In this document: piece by piece, positions 17,467-24,871 of the stretch
Layout: the number at the start of each line of letters is the position of its first letter
Numbering within the stretch: the stretch's first letter is position 1
NCBI RefSeq assembly: GCF_944380975.1
Contig: NZ_CALWJK010000015.1
Span: 1-43,039 of the forward strand
DNA: 43,039 nucleotides
Direction: 5' to 3'
Source: an uncultured Agathobaculum sp.
GTDB taxonomy: Bacteria; Bacillota; Clostridia; Oscillospirales; Butyricicoccaceae
Notes under the pieces: model-generated
The model's input: the letters and a program-made list of their open reading frames with translations, nothing else
What the model was told of the DNA's origin: nothing
Database searches by the model: none
Program-made: the position numbers and the translations under genes

Positions 17467-17518
17467 AGGGTACAACATTTCGATTGGACTTGCAAGATTT
17501 TCCCGGATATGTTACACT
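17467..17518. promoter_or_regulatory. Divergent promoters sharing one -35 hexamer
   Basis: The palindromic TTGCAA at 17490-17495 can act as -35 in both directions: rightward with TACACT at 17513-17518 (17-base spacer), and leftward with TACCCT at 17472-17467 (17-base spacer) for aguA. Confidence 0.5.
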
Positions 17519-17557
17519 AAATATACAGATACTTCATCGTTTTATCAGGAGGAAATC

Positions 17558-18139
17558 ATGTCAAGCTATCCTTATTCCTATACACACACCTATACTTATA
17601 CGCCATTTTTCTCGCTTATCCTGCCGATTCTTGCGCTAATCGTCATCATCGCAGGCGGCCTTGCGCTGTACTTTCTTTTTGTCCGCAAGCCCAACCGTTT
17701 TCAGGGCGCTGCCGCCAAGTTGCATGACGCGCTCAACTTCCGCACCTTCTATACGGAAAAGCTCCTCCGCGCGCTGTACAGCATCACGGTCGTCGCGATC
17801 GTGGTATACAGTGTCGTTCTGCTGTTCACGCACTTCTTCACCGCCCTGCTGGTGTTTGTGCTCGGCAACTTGGTAGCGCGCATCGTGTATGAATATGCGC
17901 TTTTGCTGCTCGTTCTGTGCCGCAACACGCAGGAGATCAACTGCAAAATGGGGCCGCTCCCCGAGGAGCAGCCTGTCCCCCCTGCATCCGGTTCCAATCC
18001 GGCTCCCGCTGCACCGCAGCAGCCGCCTGTAGCTCCGGTAGCCCCGCAGCAGCCCTGCCCGCCGCAGAATGCCGCTCCGGTACCGCCGCAGGCCCCCCAG
18101 CAGCCACCCATGCCCCCGCAGGATGGCCCACAAGCATAA
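17558..18139 (+). CDS. Membrane protein with proline-rich tail
   Basis: A 193-residue protein. A tyrosine/threonine-rich N-terminus is followed by a hydrophobic helix (about 19-42), a basic segment, a long hydrophobic region (about 72-125, probably two helices) and a tail from about 140 made of Pro, Gln and Ala (PPxPQQPP repeats). The tail is likely unfolded, on either side of the membrane. The start follows CAGGAGGAAATC. Family not recognised. Confidence 0.65.
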   Translation: MSSYPYSYTHTYTYTPFFSLILPILALIVIIAGGLALYFLFVRKPNRFQGAAAKLHDALNFRTFYTEKLLRALYSITVVAIVVYSVVLLFTHFFTALLVFVLGNLVARIVYEYALLLLVLCRNTQEINCKMGPLPEEQPVPPASGSNPAPAAPQQPPVAPVAPQQPCPPQNAAPVPPQAPQQPPMPPQDGPQA

Positions 18140-18170
18140 TACAAGTTCATATTCCCCTCTGGGATTTTTC

Positions 18171-18221
18171 ACAGCGGCGCGCAGAATGTCGGTTAACTTC
18201 TGCGCGCCGCTGTGCTATAAT
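18171..18221 (+). promoter_or_regulatory. Promoter of the YitT gene inside a 16-base inverted repeat
   Basis: TTAACT (18193-18198), 17-base spacer, TATAAT (18216-18221) with an extended -10 TGC. A perfect inverted repeat (ACAGCGGCGCGCAGAA at 18171-18186 and its complement at 18198-18213) surrounds the -35 and fills the spacer. The same hairpin could terminate the upstream transcript. Confidence 0.6.
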
Positions 18222-18270
18222 AAAGGCGAACATCCGCCGGTCGCTCGACCGGTCGAAAAGGGGGATTTTC

Positions 18271-19182
18271 ATGCAGTCCAAGCAAACACCCAGCACCCAA
18301 ACCGTCCATCCGCAAAGCGGATGGGAGCCGCCGCTCACCGGACAGGCGCGCCGCCTGTTCCTGATCGTGCTGGCCTCGGTTGTGATGGCGGTCAACATCA
18401 AGAGCTTTGTCGATGCCGGCGGTCTGTTCCCCGGCGGTTTTAACGGTCTGACCCTGCTCATCCAGCGTAGCGCGCAGCAATTTGCAGGCGTGGCGCTGCC
18501 GTTTACCGCGATCAACCTGCTGCTGAACGCCATTCCGGCGATCGTCAGTTTCCGACTCATCGGCAAGCGGTTCACGCTTTATTCCTGTCTGATGATTGCG
18601 CTGACCAGTGTCCTGACCGATATTATTCCCTCCATGCCGCTGACCAACGACGTGCTGCTGGTCTGTATTTTCGGCGGCATCATCAACGGGTTTTCCATCA
18701 GCCTGTGTCTGCTCGGCCGCGCCACCAGCGGCGGCACGGATTTCATCGCGGTTGCACTTAGCGAACGTCTCAATGTGGACGCATGGAACTACATTTTCAT
18801 TGGCAACTGCCTGATGCTGGTGGTTGCGGGCATGCTGTTCGGCTGGGACAAAGCGCTGTACTCCATCATTTTTCAGTTCGCCTCGACGCAGATCGTCCAT
18901 CTGCTCGACCCACGCTTCAAGCGCACGACACTGTTTATCATCTCCAACCGCGCGCCGGAGATTTACGAGCAAATCAAGGACACCACCCATCACGGTGCGA
19001 CGCTGTTCCACGGCATCGGCCTATATAACGGCGAGGAACGCGACCTGATTTACTCGGTCATCACCAGTGATCAGGTCAAGGAGATCACGCGCGCTGCGCG
19101 CGAAATCGACCCGCATGCATTCATTAACATCCTGAAAACCGATCAGGTGGCGGGCAACTTCTACCGCCGCCCGCATGACTAA
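18271..19182 (+). CDS. YitT family membrane protein
   Basis: A 303-residue protein. Five hydrophobic helices (about 28-210) form the YitT/DUF161 membrane part with FVDAGGLFPGGFNGLTLL and GGIINGFSISLCL. The C-terminal DUF2179 domain (about 222-300) has HHGATLFHGIGLYNGEERD, a PII-like ligand fold. Function is unknown; some members affect nutrient uptake or stress. The start follows AAAGGGGGATTTTC, weak spacing; the frame extends far upstream without function. Confidence 0.85.
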   Translation: MQSKQTPSTQTVHPQSGWEPPLTGQARRLFLIVLASVVMAVNIKSFVDAGGLFPGGFNGLTLLIQRSAQQFAGVALPFTAINLLLNAIPAIVSFRLIGKRFTLYSCLMIALTSVLTDIIPSMPLTNDVLLVCIFGGIINGFSISLCLLGRATSGGTDFIAVALSERLNVDAWNYIFIGNCLMLVVAGMLFGWDKALYSIIFQFASTQIVHLLDPRFKRTTLFIISNRAPEIYEQIKDTTHHGATLFHGIGLYNGEERDLIYSVITSDQVKEITRAAREIDPHAFINILKTDQVAGNFYRRPHD

Positions 19183-19193
19183 CCGCAAACAGC

Positions 19194-19234
19194 AAAAGCC
19201 GTTTCGTTCCCAAAAGGGAGCAAAACGGCTTTTT
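19194..19234 (+). terminator. Terminator of the YitT gene
   Basis: AAAAGCCGTTTCGTTCCC with GGGAGCAAAACGGCTTTT forms a long stem and ends in a T tract. It also works leftward as the terminator of the porB side. Confidence 0.8.
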
Positions 19235-19241
19235 ATTTGCC

Positions 19242-20177
19242 TTAATTGCTTTCGCAGCGGTTGAGCAATTTCTCCCACTGCTCGTCAACGTACTGCTGTG
19301 CAGCTTCAAGCGTCCACTCGTTTCCGGGCTTGAAGCAATGCTTAAAGCGGCCCTGTAATTTCATAAACTCGGTCACAGGCAGCTTGTTTTTCGGCATGTA
19401 ATTCAAATGCCACTTGCCCTCAATGACCTCATAGAGCGGCCAGACGCAGGTCTCGACCGCCATTTTGCAGATTTCGGGCAGCAGTTCGGTCGAATACTGC
19501 CAGCCGCGCGGGCAGGGTGACATGACGTTGACAAACGCCGGGCCTTCGGTGTAAATCGCGCGGTGCGCCTTCTCGTGGAAATCCTTAAAGTTGCCGAGGA
19601 AGGTGGTCTGTGCAACATAGGGAATGTTGTGCGCCGCCATAATCTCGGTCAAGTTCTTTTTGTTCTGCTTTTTGCCGACCGACACCGCGCCCGACGGTGT
19701 GGTCGTCGCGCTGGCAAAGCGCGGGGTGGACGACGAGCGCTGGATACCAGTATTCATATAGGCTTCATTATCGTAGCAGAAATACACCATATCATGCCCG
19801 CGTTCCATCGCGCCGGACAGCGACTGGAAGCCGATATCGTAAGTACCGCCATCACCGCCGATGGCAAGGAATTTATAGGTATCGTCCAGCTTTCCCTTGC
19901 GTTTGAGCACATTGTATGCCGCCTCTACGCCGCCGCAGGTCGCAGCTGCATTCTCAAACGCAGAATGGATATAGGAATCCTCCCACGCGGTGTATGGATA
20001 GAGGAAGGACGAGACTTCGAGGCATGAGGTCGCGTTGCATACGACCGCCTTGTCGCCCTCGTCCAGTGCGCGCAGCATGCCGCGGCACACCAGACCCGCG
20101 CCGCAGCCCGCGCACAGACGGTGGCCGCCGACAAAACGCTCCGGCTTGGAAAGTTCTTTCTTGTGATTGTACGCCAT
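19242..20177 (-). CDS. 2-oxoacid:ferredoxin oxidoreductase, beta subunit (TPP-binding)
   Basis: A 311-residue PorB/VorB homologue. HRLCAGCGAGLV supplies cluster-binding cysteines. Thiamine diphosphate and Mg binding is shown by IGGDGGTYDIGFQSLSGA and CYDNEAYMNTG. In the complex it oxidatively decarboxylates a 2-oxoacid to acyl-CoA using ferredoxin, or reductively carboxylates acyl-CoA. Start ATG at 20177 is directly behind the alpha stop with GGAGGT. The Ile T-box upstream of the operon suggests a branched-chain oxoacid substrate rather than pyruvate; sequence alone does not decide. Confidence 0.85.
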   Translation of the reverse strand: MAYNHKKELSKPERFVGGHRLCAGCGAGLVCRGMLRALDEGDKAVVCNATSCLEVSSFLYPYTAWEDSYIHSAFENAAATCGGVEAAYNVLKRKGKLDDTYKFLAIGGDGGTYDIGFQSLSGAMERGHDMVYFCYDNEAYMNTGIQRSSSTPRFASATTTPSGAVSVGKKQNKKNLTEIMAAHNIPYVAQTTFLGNFKDFHEKAHRAIYTEGPAFVNVMSPCPRGWQYSTELLPEICKMAVETCVWPLYEVIEGKWHLNYMPKNKLPVTEFMKLQGRFKHCFKPGNEWTLEAAQQYVDEQWEKLLNRCESN

Positions 20178-20178
20178 G

Positions 20179-21378
20179 TCAGAGCACCTCCTTTTCGCTG
20201 CTGCGCTGGCCCATATGGATGTATTTCGGCCCCTTGCCGCCATTTTCGGTCATCAGGAACAGGTGGTCGTACACCCGCGCAATATCCTCGGTCGCGACAT
20301 CGCGGCCGCCCAGACCGTACACCACGTCGATCAGCACCGGACGCTTCTCCAAATCATAGCACGCGGCACAGGTCTCCGCGTAAATCGGACCGCCACAGGC
20401 CGAAAAGCCCTCGCTCTTATCCATAACGGCAACCGCTTTAACATGGCTGAGCGCCTGCGCCAGTTCCTCTGCCGGGAACGGGCGGAACACACGAATCTTA
20501 ATAAGACCCACCTTGCGCCCCGCCGCGCGCAGCTGGTCGATGCACGCCTTGGCCGTGCCCGCGGTCGAGCCGATCAGCACGAGCGCAACCTCCGCGTCCT
20601 CCATCTGGTATTCTTCAAAAAAGCCGTACTTGCGGCCGAAGGTCTTTTCAAAGTCCGCTGCGACTTCCAAAATCGCCCGCTTGGCGTTTTTCATCGCCTC
20701 GGCCTGCTGCACCTTGTGCTCCATATAATAGGGCGAAACGTCATATGGGCCGACGGCCAGCGGCGTTTCCCGGCCGATGAGCGCATGCTCCGGATGATAC
20801 TCCCCGACAAATGCCTTGACCGCATCATCCTCCTCGAGCAGAATGTTCTCGACCGCATGCGAAGTGATAAAGCCGTCCTGACAGACCATGATCGGCAGGC
20901 GCACATCAGGCGTTTCCGAAATGCGCATGGCCTGCAAATAGTTATCGTAAGCCTCCTGATTGTTCTCGGCGTACAGCTGAATCCAGCCCGCATCGCGCGT
21001 GCCCATTGAGTCAGAGTGGTCGTTGTTGATGTTGATCGGGCCGGTCAGCGCGCGGTTAACGCACGCGAGCGTGATCGGCAGGCGGGCGGACGCTGCCACA
21101 TACAGCAGTTCATACATATACGCCAGACCACAGGACGATGTTGCGGTCACCGCACGCACGCCTGCCGCCGACGCGCCGATGCAGGTGGACATGGACGAAT
21201 GCTCGGATTCGACCGTCACATACTCGGTATCCACCTTGCCGTCCGCAACATACTGCGCAAAATACTGCGGAATCTCGGTCGAGGGCGTGATGGGGAACGC
21301 GGCAAACACGTCCGGATTGATCTGCCGCATGGCGTAGGCAACCGCCTCGTTGCCCGAAAGCCGGTCTCGGATGCTCAT
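20179..21378 (-). CDS. 2-oxoacid:ferredoxin oxidoreductase, alpha subunit
   Basis: A 399-residue PorA homologue with GNEAVAYAMRQINPDVFAAFPITPSTEI as its conserved N-terminal pyrimidine-binding region (quoted parts: FAAFPITPSTEIPQ). YVTVESEHSSMS and GASAAGVRAVTATSS follow. The start ATG at 21378 overlaps the delta stop by one base and lies 7 bases after GGAGG; an upstream GTG is less likely. It is the third gene of four in the gamma-delta-alpha-beta operon. Confidence 0.85.
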   Translation of the reverse strand: MSIRDRLSGNEAVAYAMRQINPDVFAAFPITPSTEIPQYFAQYVADGKVDTEYVTVESEHSSMSTCIGASAAGVRAVTATSSCGLAYMYELLYVAASARLPITLACVNRALTGPININNDHSDSMGTRDAGWIQLYAENNQEAYDNYLQAMRISETPDVRLPIMVCQDGFITSHAVENILLEEDDAVKAFVGEYHPEHALIGRETPLAVGPYDVSPYYMEHKVQQAEAMKNAKRAILEVAADFEKTFGRKYGFFEEYQMEDAEVALVLIGSTAGTAKACIDQLRAAGRKVGLIKIRVFRPFPAEELAQALSHVKAVAVMDKSEGFSACGGPIYAETCAACYDLEKRPVLIDVVYGLGGRDVATEDIARVYDHLFLMTENGGKGPKYIHMGQRSSEKEVL

Positions 21379-21683
21379 CACTTTTCCTCCTTCACAAAGT
21401 CAATCGCGCCAAAGGGGCACACCTTCCAGCAGATGCCGCAGCCCTTACAGTGGTCAAAATCAAAGTCCGCGCGCTTACCGTCGCAGACCGGAATGGACGA
21501 ATCCGGGCAGAATGGCGCGCACAGCAAGCACTGCTTGCACTTTTCCTCATGCCAGACCGGGATATTGGCGCGCCACTCGCCGGTCATGGTCATACGGGCG
21601 GTGCCGCCCTCATAAATCTCGCCGCCGGGGGTCAGCTCCTGCCACGGCGACTGTTCGTTGATATCCTTTGCGCTCTTTGCCAT
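21378..21683 (-). CDS. 2-oxoacid:ferredoxin oxidoreductase, delta (ferredoxin) subunit
   Basis: A 101-residue protein with two [4Fe-4S] motifs: CKQCLLCAPFCP and CKGCGICWKVCP. It passes electrons from the TPP subunit to ferredoxin. The N-terminal TMTGEWRANIPVWHEE is typical of POR/VOR delta subunits. Its ATG at 21683 overlaps the gamma stop codon by one base, so expression is coupled. Confidence 0.9.
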   Translation of the reverse strand: MAKSAKDINEQSPWQELTPGGEIYEGGTARMTMTGEWRANIPVWHEEKCKQCLLCAPFCPDSSIPVCDGKRADFDFDHCKGCGICWKVCPFGAIDFVKEEK

Positions 21684-22258
21684 TATCCGCGCACCTCCTT
21701 GAGAGACTGGCTCAGGCACTCCATGTTGCCTGCGATGACCTGCGGCTTGGTCGCAAACTTATGCTTGAACGAAGCCTCCATATCCGACTGAAAACGCCAT
21801 GGGTCGAGCACGCCGCTGACCTTGACGATCGCCGCCAGCATAGGCGTGTTGGGGAAATACTTACCCAGCGTGCGCTCGGAGATCGCGCGCGCATCAATGG
21901 TGTAAACGCGGCCCTCATAGCCGCGCAGCAGTGGGCGCACCTCGTCGGGCGACTTGTGTGTGTTGATGACGATCGCGCCCTTGGGGTTAAGACCGTGCGT
22001 CACATCGACCGACTGCAGCAGCGTTTCGTCCACCACAACCACATAATCCGGCTCATAGATATTCGAGTGAATCGTGCACCGCTCGTCCGAAATGCGGTTG
22101 TACGCCGTGATCGGCGCACCCATGCGTTCCGGTCCATATTCCGGAAAGCCCTGCACATACTTGCCCGATGCGAACGCCGCATCCGCCAGCAGCAGGCAGG
22201 CGGTTTTTGCGCCCTGTCCGCCGCGGCCGTGCCAGCGGATCTCCACCATGTTTTTCAT
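21683..22258 (-). CDS. 2-oxoacid:ferredoxin oxidoreductase, gamma subunit
   Basis: A 191-residue PorG/VorC-type protein. EIRWHGRGGQGAKTA is the family's start signature, and FPEYGPERMGAPI follows. First gene of the operon, its ATG at 22258 following AGGAGGAAGCGAC directly below the T-box terminator. The longer frame upstream overlaps the T-box and is not used. Confidence 0.9.
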   Translation of the reverse strand: MKNMVEIRWHGRGGQGAKTACLLLADAAFASGKYVQGFPEYGPERMGAPITAYNRISDERCTIHSNIYEPDYVVVVDETLLQSVDVTHGLNPKGAIVINTHKSPDEVRPLLRGYEGRVYTIDARAISERTLGKYFPNTPMLAAIVKVSGVLDPWRFQSDMEASFKHKFATKPQVIAGNMECLSQSLKEVRG

Positions 22259-22289
22259 GTCGCTTCCTCCTGTTTTACTGTTTTGTCCG

Positions 22290-22560
22290 ATGGGGAACAA
22301 AAAAGGCTTTCGTCCCTTTGTAAAGGGACGAAAGCCTGTCAAAGCTTCGCGCAACCACCCATTTACTGCGTACCATCATACGCGCTTCCGGTAACGGGGA
22401 AAACCGTCAGCACCTACTTTCCTTTTGGGGTTCGGGCTGCAACTCCGGAGTGATGTTCGGCATCGTCCTACTGACGCCGGGCTTACACCATACCCCGGCT
22501 CGCTGCAGCGTTCGGAAACGATCCTACTGTCTCCCTCATCATCTTTGGGCTGTTTTTGAT
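22290..22560 (-). promoter_or_regulatory. T-box riboswitch, isoleucine specifier (AUC)
   Basis: The minus strand has a T-box sequence AAATGGGTGGTTGCGCGAAG (22364-22345), a variant of the usual GGGTGGTACCGCG. It also has stem I with the AGCCGGG...CCCGGC arm. In the specifier stretch CCGAACATCACTCCGGAG, the codon AUC is at 22454-22452. A terminator hairpin (22304-22337) ends the leader. Transcription of the oxidoreductase operon should rise when tRNA-Ile is uncharged. The AUC assignment rests on the standard codon-ACTCCGGAG position. Confidence 0.8.
22304..22337 (-). terminator. T-box terminator hairpin (oxidoreductase operon)
   Basis: AGGCTTTCGTCCCTTT pairs perfectly with AAAGGGACGAAAGCCT (loop 2 bases), followed on the minus strand by TTTTTTGTTCC. 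It is the regulated stop of the Ile T-box. Confidence 0.85.
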
Positions 22561-22571
22561 AACTGCACTTT

Positions 22572-22600
22572 ATTATAATAAAGGAGTAGAGCAATGTCAA
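22572..22600 (-). promoter_or_regulatory. Promoter of the oxidoreductase operon
   Basis: TTGACA (22600-22595), 17-base spacer, TATAAT (22577-22572) on the minus strand, about 20 bases before the leader start. Confidence 0.8.
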
Positions 22601-22644
22601 TCGGCATTTCGCACAAAAACAGATGTTTCTCCTGCGCGGACACG

Positions 22645-23544
22645 TCAAGCCTTGCCTGAAATCAGCCACGGGGCAGGCTCGGTGACAAAGGTATGCTTAC
22701 TGGTCAATTTAGAGACAGAAAGCTGGATCACCTCCGTCTCACCGATGCCGTAGCGCGCGAACAGATCGGGAATAGACGCGGCGCAGCGGAAGTCGAGCGT
22801 ATAAACAACAAATTCCATATGCGGATTGAGGCGTAGCAGGCATTCGATCTCCTGTTCCATGCTCGCGGAAGCGACTAGCATGGTGAGCGACGGCACGGGC
22901 AAGCCTTTCATCGTCTCGTCGTCCACATGGTCGATGATCTGGATGTTGTTCAGGCCGAACTGCTCGATGTTTTCCTCCATCGTGCGGCGGTCGTTCTGGT
23001 TGTACTCGACCGCGATGACTGTACCTTCGCCCGCGATGATGGCGGACTCCACCGCGATCGATTCACCGGAAATAATGCACACGGTATCATCGTTTGCGAT
23101 ATGCATTTTGTTCAGGATCACTGCGCGCATCTCGCTGCCGACATAGTGAATCGATCCACGTGAAAAGCTGGAGTTGCGCATGCCGATCTTGTAGGTCGAG
23201 CGCGCATTGGGATTGAGGATCAGCATTGCTGCCGAAGCATTGATGCCGCGATTGATCATATCGCGCAGCTTGTTATGCTCAATCGGGCCGGAGGGGTCGG
23301 AGCCGGTGTTGTACCACACGTCGCACTCGCCCAATCCCGCATCCCACATGCGATAAAAGATGTCCGCGTGACCGGCCTCAGTAAACACAAGCACCGTATC
23401 ATTGGATTCCACGGTCGGGATCAGGTTTTTATTTTTGCGGGTGATATCGAGAATTTTGACCTTTTCCAGATCGACCTGCGTGTTTTCCGAAAAATATTCC
23501 AACCATGCAAGGATCTGCGTATTGTTGAACAGCTGTTTCTCCAT
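22645..23544 (-). CDS. CobL/CbiT-like protein lacking the first CbiE half
   Basis: A 299-residue protein. Residues about 45-125 (DTVLVFTEAGHADIFYRMWD, then GLGECDVWYNTGSDPSGP) resemble the second half of CbiE/CobL. From about 135 the sequence follows CbiT (precorrin-6B decarboxylating methylase): S-R-G-S-I-H-Y-V-G-S-E-M-R-A-V-I-L-N-K-M and then the Rossmann strand. Motif I is CIISGESIAVESAI where CbiT has D-I-G-A-G-T-G, so SAM binding may be lost. No other cobalamin gene is nearby. The start ATG at 23544 has GGGAG. Its present role is unknown. Confidence 0.6.
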   Translation of the reverse strand: MEKQLFNNTQILAWLEYFSENTQVDLEKVKILDITRKNKNLIPTVESNDTVLVFTEAGHADIFYRMWDAGLGECDVWYNTGSDPSGPIEHNKLRDMINRGINASAAMLILNPNARSTYKIGMRNSSFSRGSIHYVGSEMRAVILNKMHIANDDTVCIISGESIAVESAIIAGEGTVIAVEYNQNDRRTMEENIEQFGLNNIQIIDHVDDETMKGLPVPSLTMLVASASMEQEIECLLRLNPHMEFVVYTLDFRCAASIPDLFARYGIGETEVIQLSVSKLTSKHTFVTEPAPWLISGKA

Positions 23545-23575
23545 AGCGGTCACTCCCTTTTTGTCCGTATAATTT

Positions 23576-23674
23576 ATTATAGCACAGCGGCAAAGCAAAT
23601 GAAAAGCCCCGCGCAAGGGTTTTTGTCTCGATTCTCGTCCTGCTGTTGCCAAAAAACGCGGGACATGCTACAAT
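23576..23674. promoter_or_regulatory. Divergent promoters for the CobL-like and DtxR genes
   Basis: Leftward: extended -10 TGCTATAAT with TATAAT at 23581-23576. Rightward: TTGCCA (23646-23651), 17-base spacer and TACAAT (23669-23674) also with a TGC extension. Confidence 0.6.
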
Positions 23675-23712
23675 AAATATCATATTCAAAAGCATCAAGG
23701 GAGGTAGTCCCA

Positions 23713-24096
23713 GTGAAAATACAGGAAAGCGCAGAAAATTATCTGGAAGCGATTCTCGTCTTGAAGCAGCGTAACGGACAGGTGCGGTCGATCGACGTGG
23801 CGCACTACACCGGTTTTTCCAAGCCGAGCATCAGCCGCGCCGTCGGTCTGTTGCGGGACAATGGCTATGTCTCCATCGACCAGAACGGCCTGCTCGGTCT
23901 GACCGAATCCGGTCTGCACATCGCGGAAACCATCTATGAGCGGCATACGGTGCTGACCGAGCTGCTGACCCTGCTGGGTGTTTCCCCAGAAACCGCAGCC
24001 GAAGATGCCTGCCGCATCGAGCACGTCATCAGCACGGAAACCTTTGAAAAGCTCAAAGAACACGCACGCCGGCATCGCAGCGATGCCGCACAATAA
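23713..24096 (+). CDS. DtxR family metal-dependent regulator
   Basis: A 127-residue protein. The N-terminal winged helix (about 1-60) has SAENYLEAILVLKQ and the helix-turn-helix GFSKPSISRAV, and the dimerization/metal domain follows (about 65-125) with ERHTVLTELLTLLGV. There is no SH3-like third domain, as in MntR and short Fe/Mn sensors. It starts with GTG after GGGAGGTAG. Metal ligand and targets are not visible here; no metal transporter is adjacent. Confidence 0.88.
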   Translation: MKIQESAENYLEAILVLKQRNGQVRSIDVAHYTGFSKPSISRAVGLLRDNGYVSIDQNGLLGLTESGLHIAETIYERHTVLTELLTLLGVSPETAAEDACRIEHVISTETFEKLKEHARRHRSDAAQ

Positions 24097-24109
24097 GCCC
24101 AATGCTCAC

Positions 24110-24133
24110 AGGCCGGCCCATCATGGCCGGCCT
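24110..24133 (+). terminator. Short hairpin after the DtxR gene
   Basis: AGGCCGGCC pairs with GGCCGGCCT over 6 loop bases, followed by TTTCG, 14 bases after the stop codon. Confidence 0.5.
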
Positions 24134-24161
24134 TTCGCATCGGCTGCAAGGAGGAAAACCC

Positions 24162-24851
24162 ATGCCGCAAACCATCGAAACCCTGCCGAACGGACTGAAA
24201 CTCTGGCAGGACGACCGCTTTTTCAAGCTCGGACAGGACAGCGTTCTGCTCTCTGCATTTGCCAAACCGCGCCGGAATGCCAAGGTGCTCGACCTCGGCT
24301 GCGGCACGGGCGCGCTCGCGCTGCTGGTTTACCGCCCCGACCTCAAAATCACTGGGCTGGAGTTGCAAGAGGACGCACTCGCGCTGTTCCGCCGCTCGAT
24401 CGCGGATAACGACGTGGAAATGACCGCCGTGCAGGGCGATTTGCGCGCGATTCGCACGATTTTTCCACACGGCAGCATGGATTATGTCATCTGCAACCCG
24501 CCCTATTTCGACCGCACAGCAGGCAAAAGCGCCCCCTCCCCTGAAAAGCGTACCGCCCGACAGGACGGCAGCTGCACGGTGGAAGACGTGGCGGTTGCCA
24601 CGTCCTTTGTACTGCACACGGGCGGCAAAGCTGCCTTTGTGTTCCGTCCGGAACGGATGTGGGTGCTGCTCGAGGCGCTCAGTCGCGTGCGGCTCGTCCC
24701 CAAACGGCTGCGGTTTGTGCATCAGAACGCCACCGCCGCGCCCAGCGCCGTGCTGGTCGAGTGCCGCAAGGGCGGCAGCCCGGAGGGTCTGACCGTCGAG
24801 CCGCCGCTGCTGGTGGAAAGCGAAGAATACCAAAGGATATACAGAAAATAA
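24162..24851 (+). CDS. tRNA1(Val) adenine-N6 methyltransferase-like protein (TrmN6/YfiC family)
   Basis: A 229-residue SAM-dependent methyltransferase. Motif I is VLDLGCGTGALAL, and the N6-adenine catalytic motif is CNPPYF (N-P-P-Y). The N-terminal FFKLGQDSVLLSAFA is the TrmN6 family signature. In E. coli the family methylates A37 of tRNA1(Val). The start follows AAGGAGGAAAACCC. The gene precedes rsmI by 20 bases, probably one operon of RNA modification genes. Confidence 0.85.
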   Translation: MPQTIETLPNGLKLWQDDRFFKLGQDSVLLSAFAKPRRNAKVLDLGCGTGALALLVYRPDLKITGLELQEDALALFRRSIADNDVEMTAVQGDLRAIRTIFPHGSMDYVICNPPYFDRTAGKSAPSPEKRTARQDGSCTVEDVAVATSFVLHTGGKAAFVFRPERMWVLLEALSRVRLVPKRLRFVHQNATAAPSAVLVECRKGGSPEGLTVEPPLLVESEEYQRIYRK

Positions 24852-24871
24852 TATATTGAGGAAATATTACT

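Noticed and set aside
17917..18270. N-terminal extension of the YitT protein
   Set aside because: The upstream part overlaps the proline-rich protein in another frame and the promoter, so the start at 18271 is chosen.
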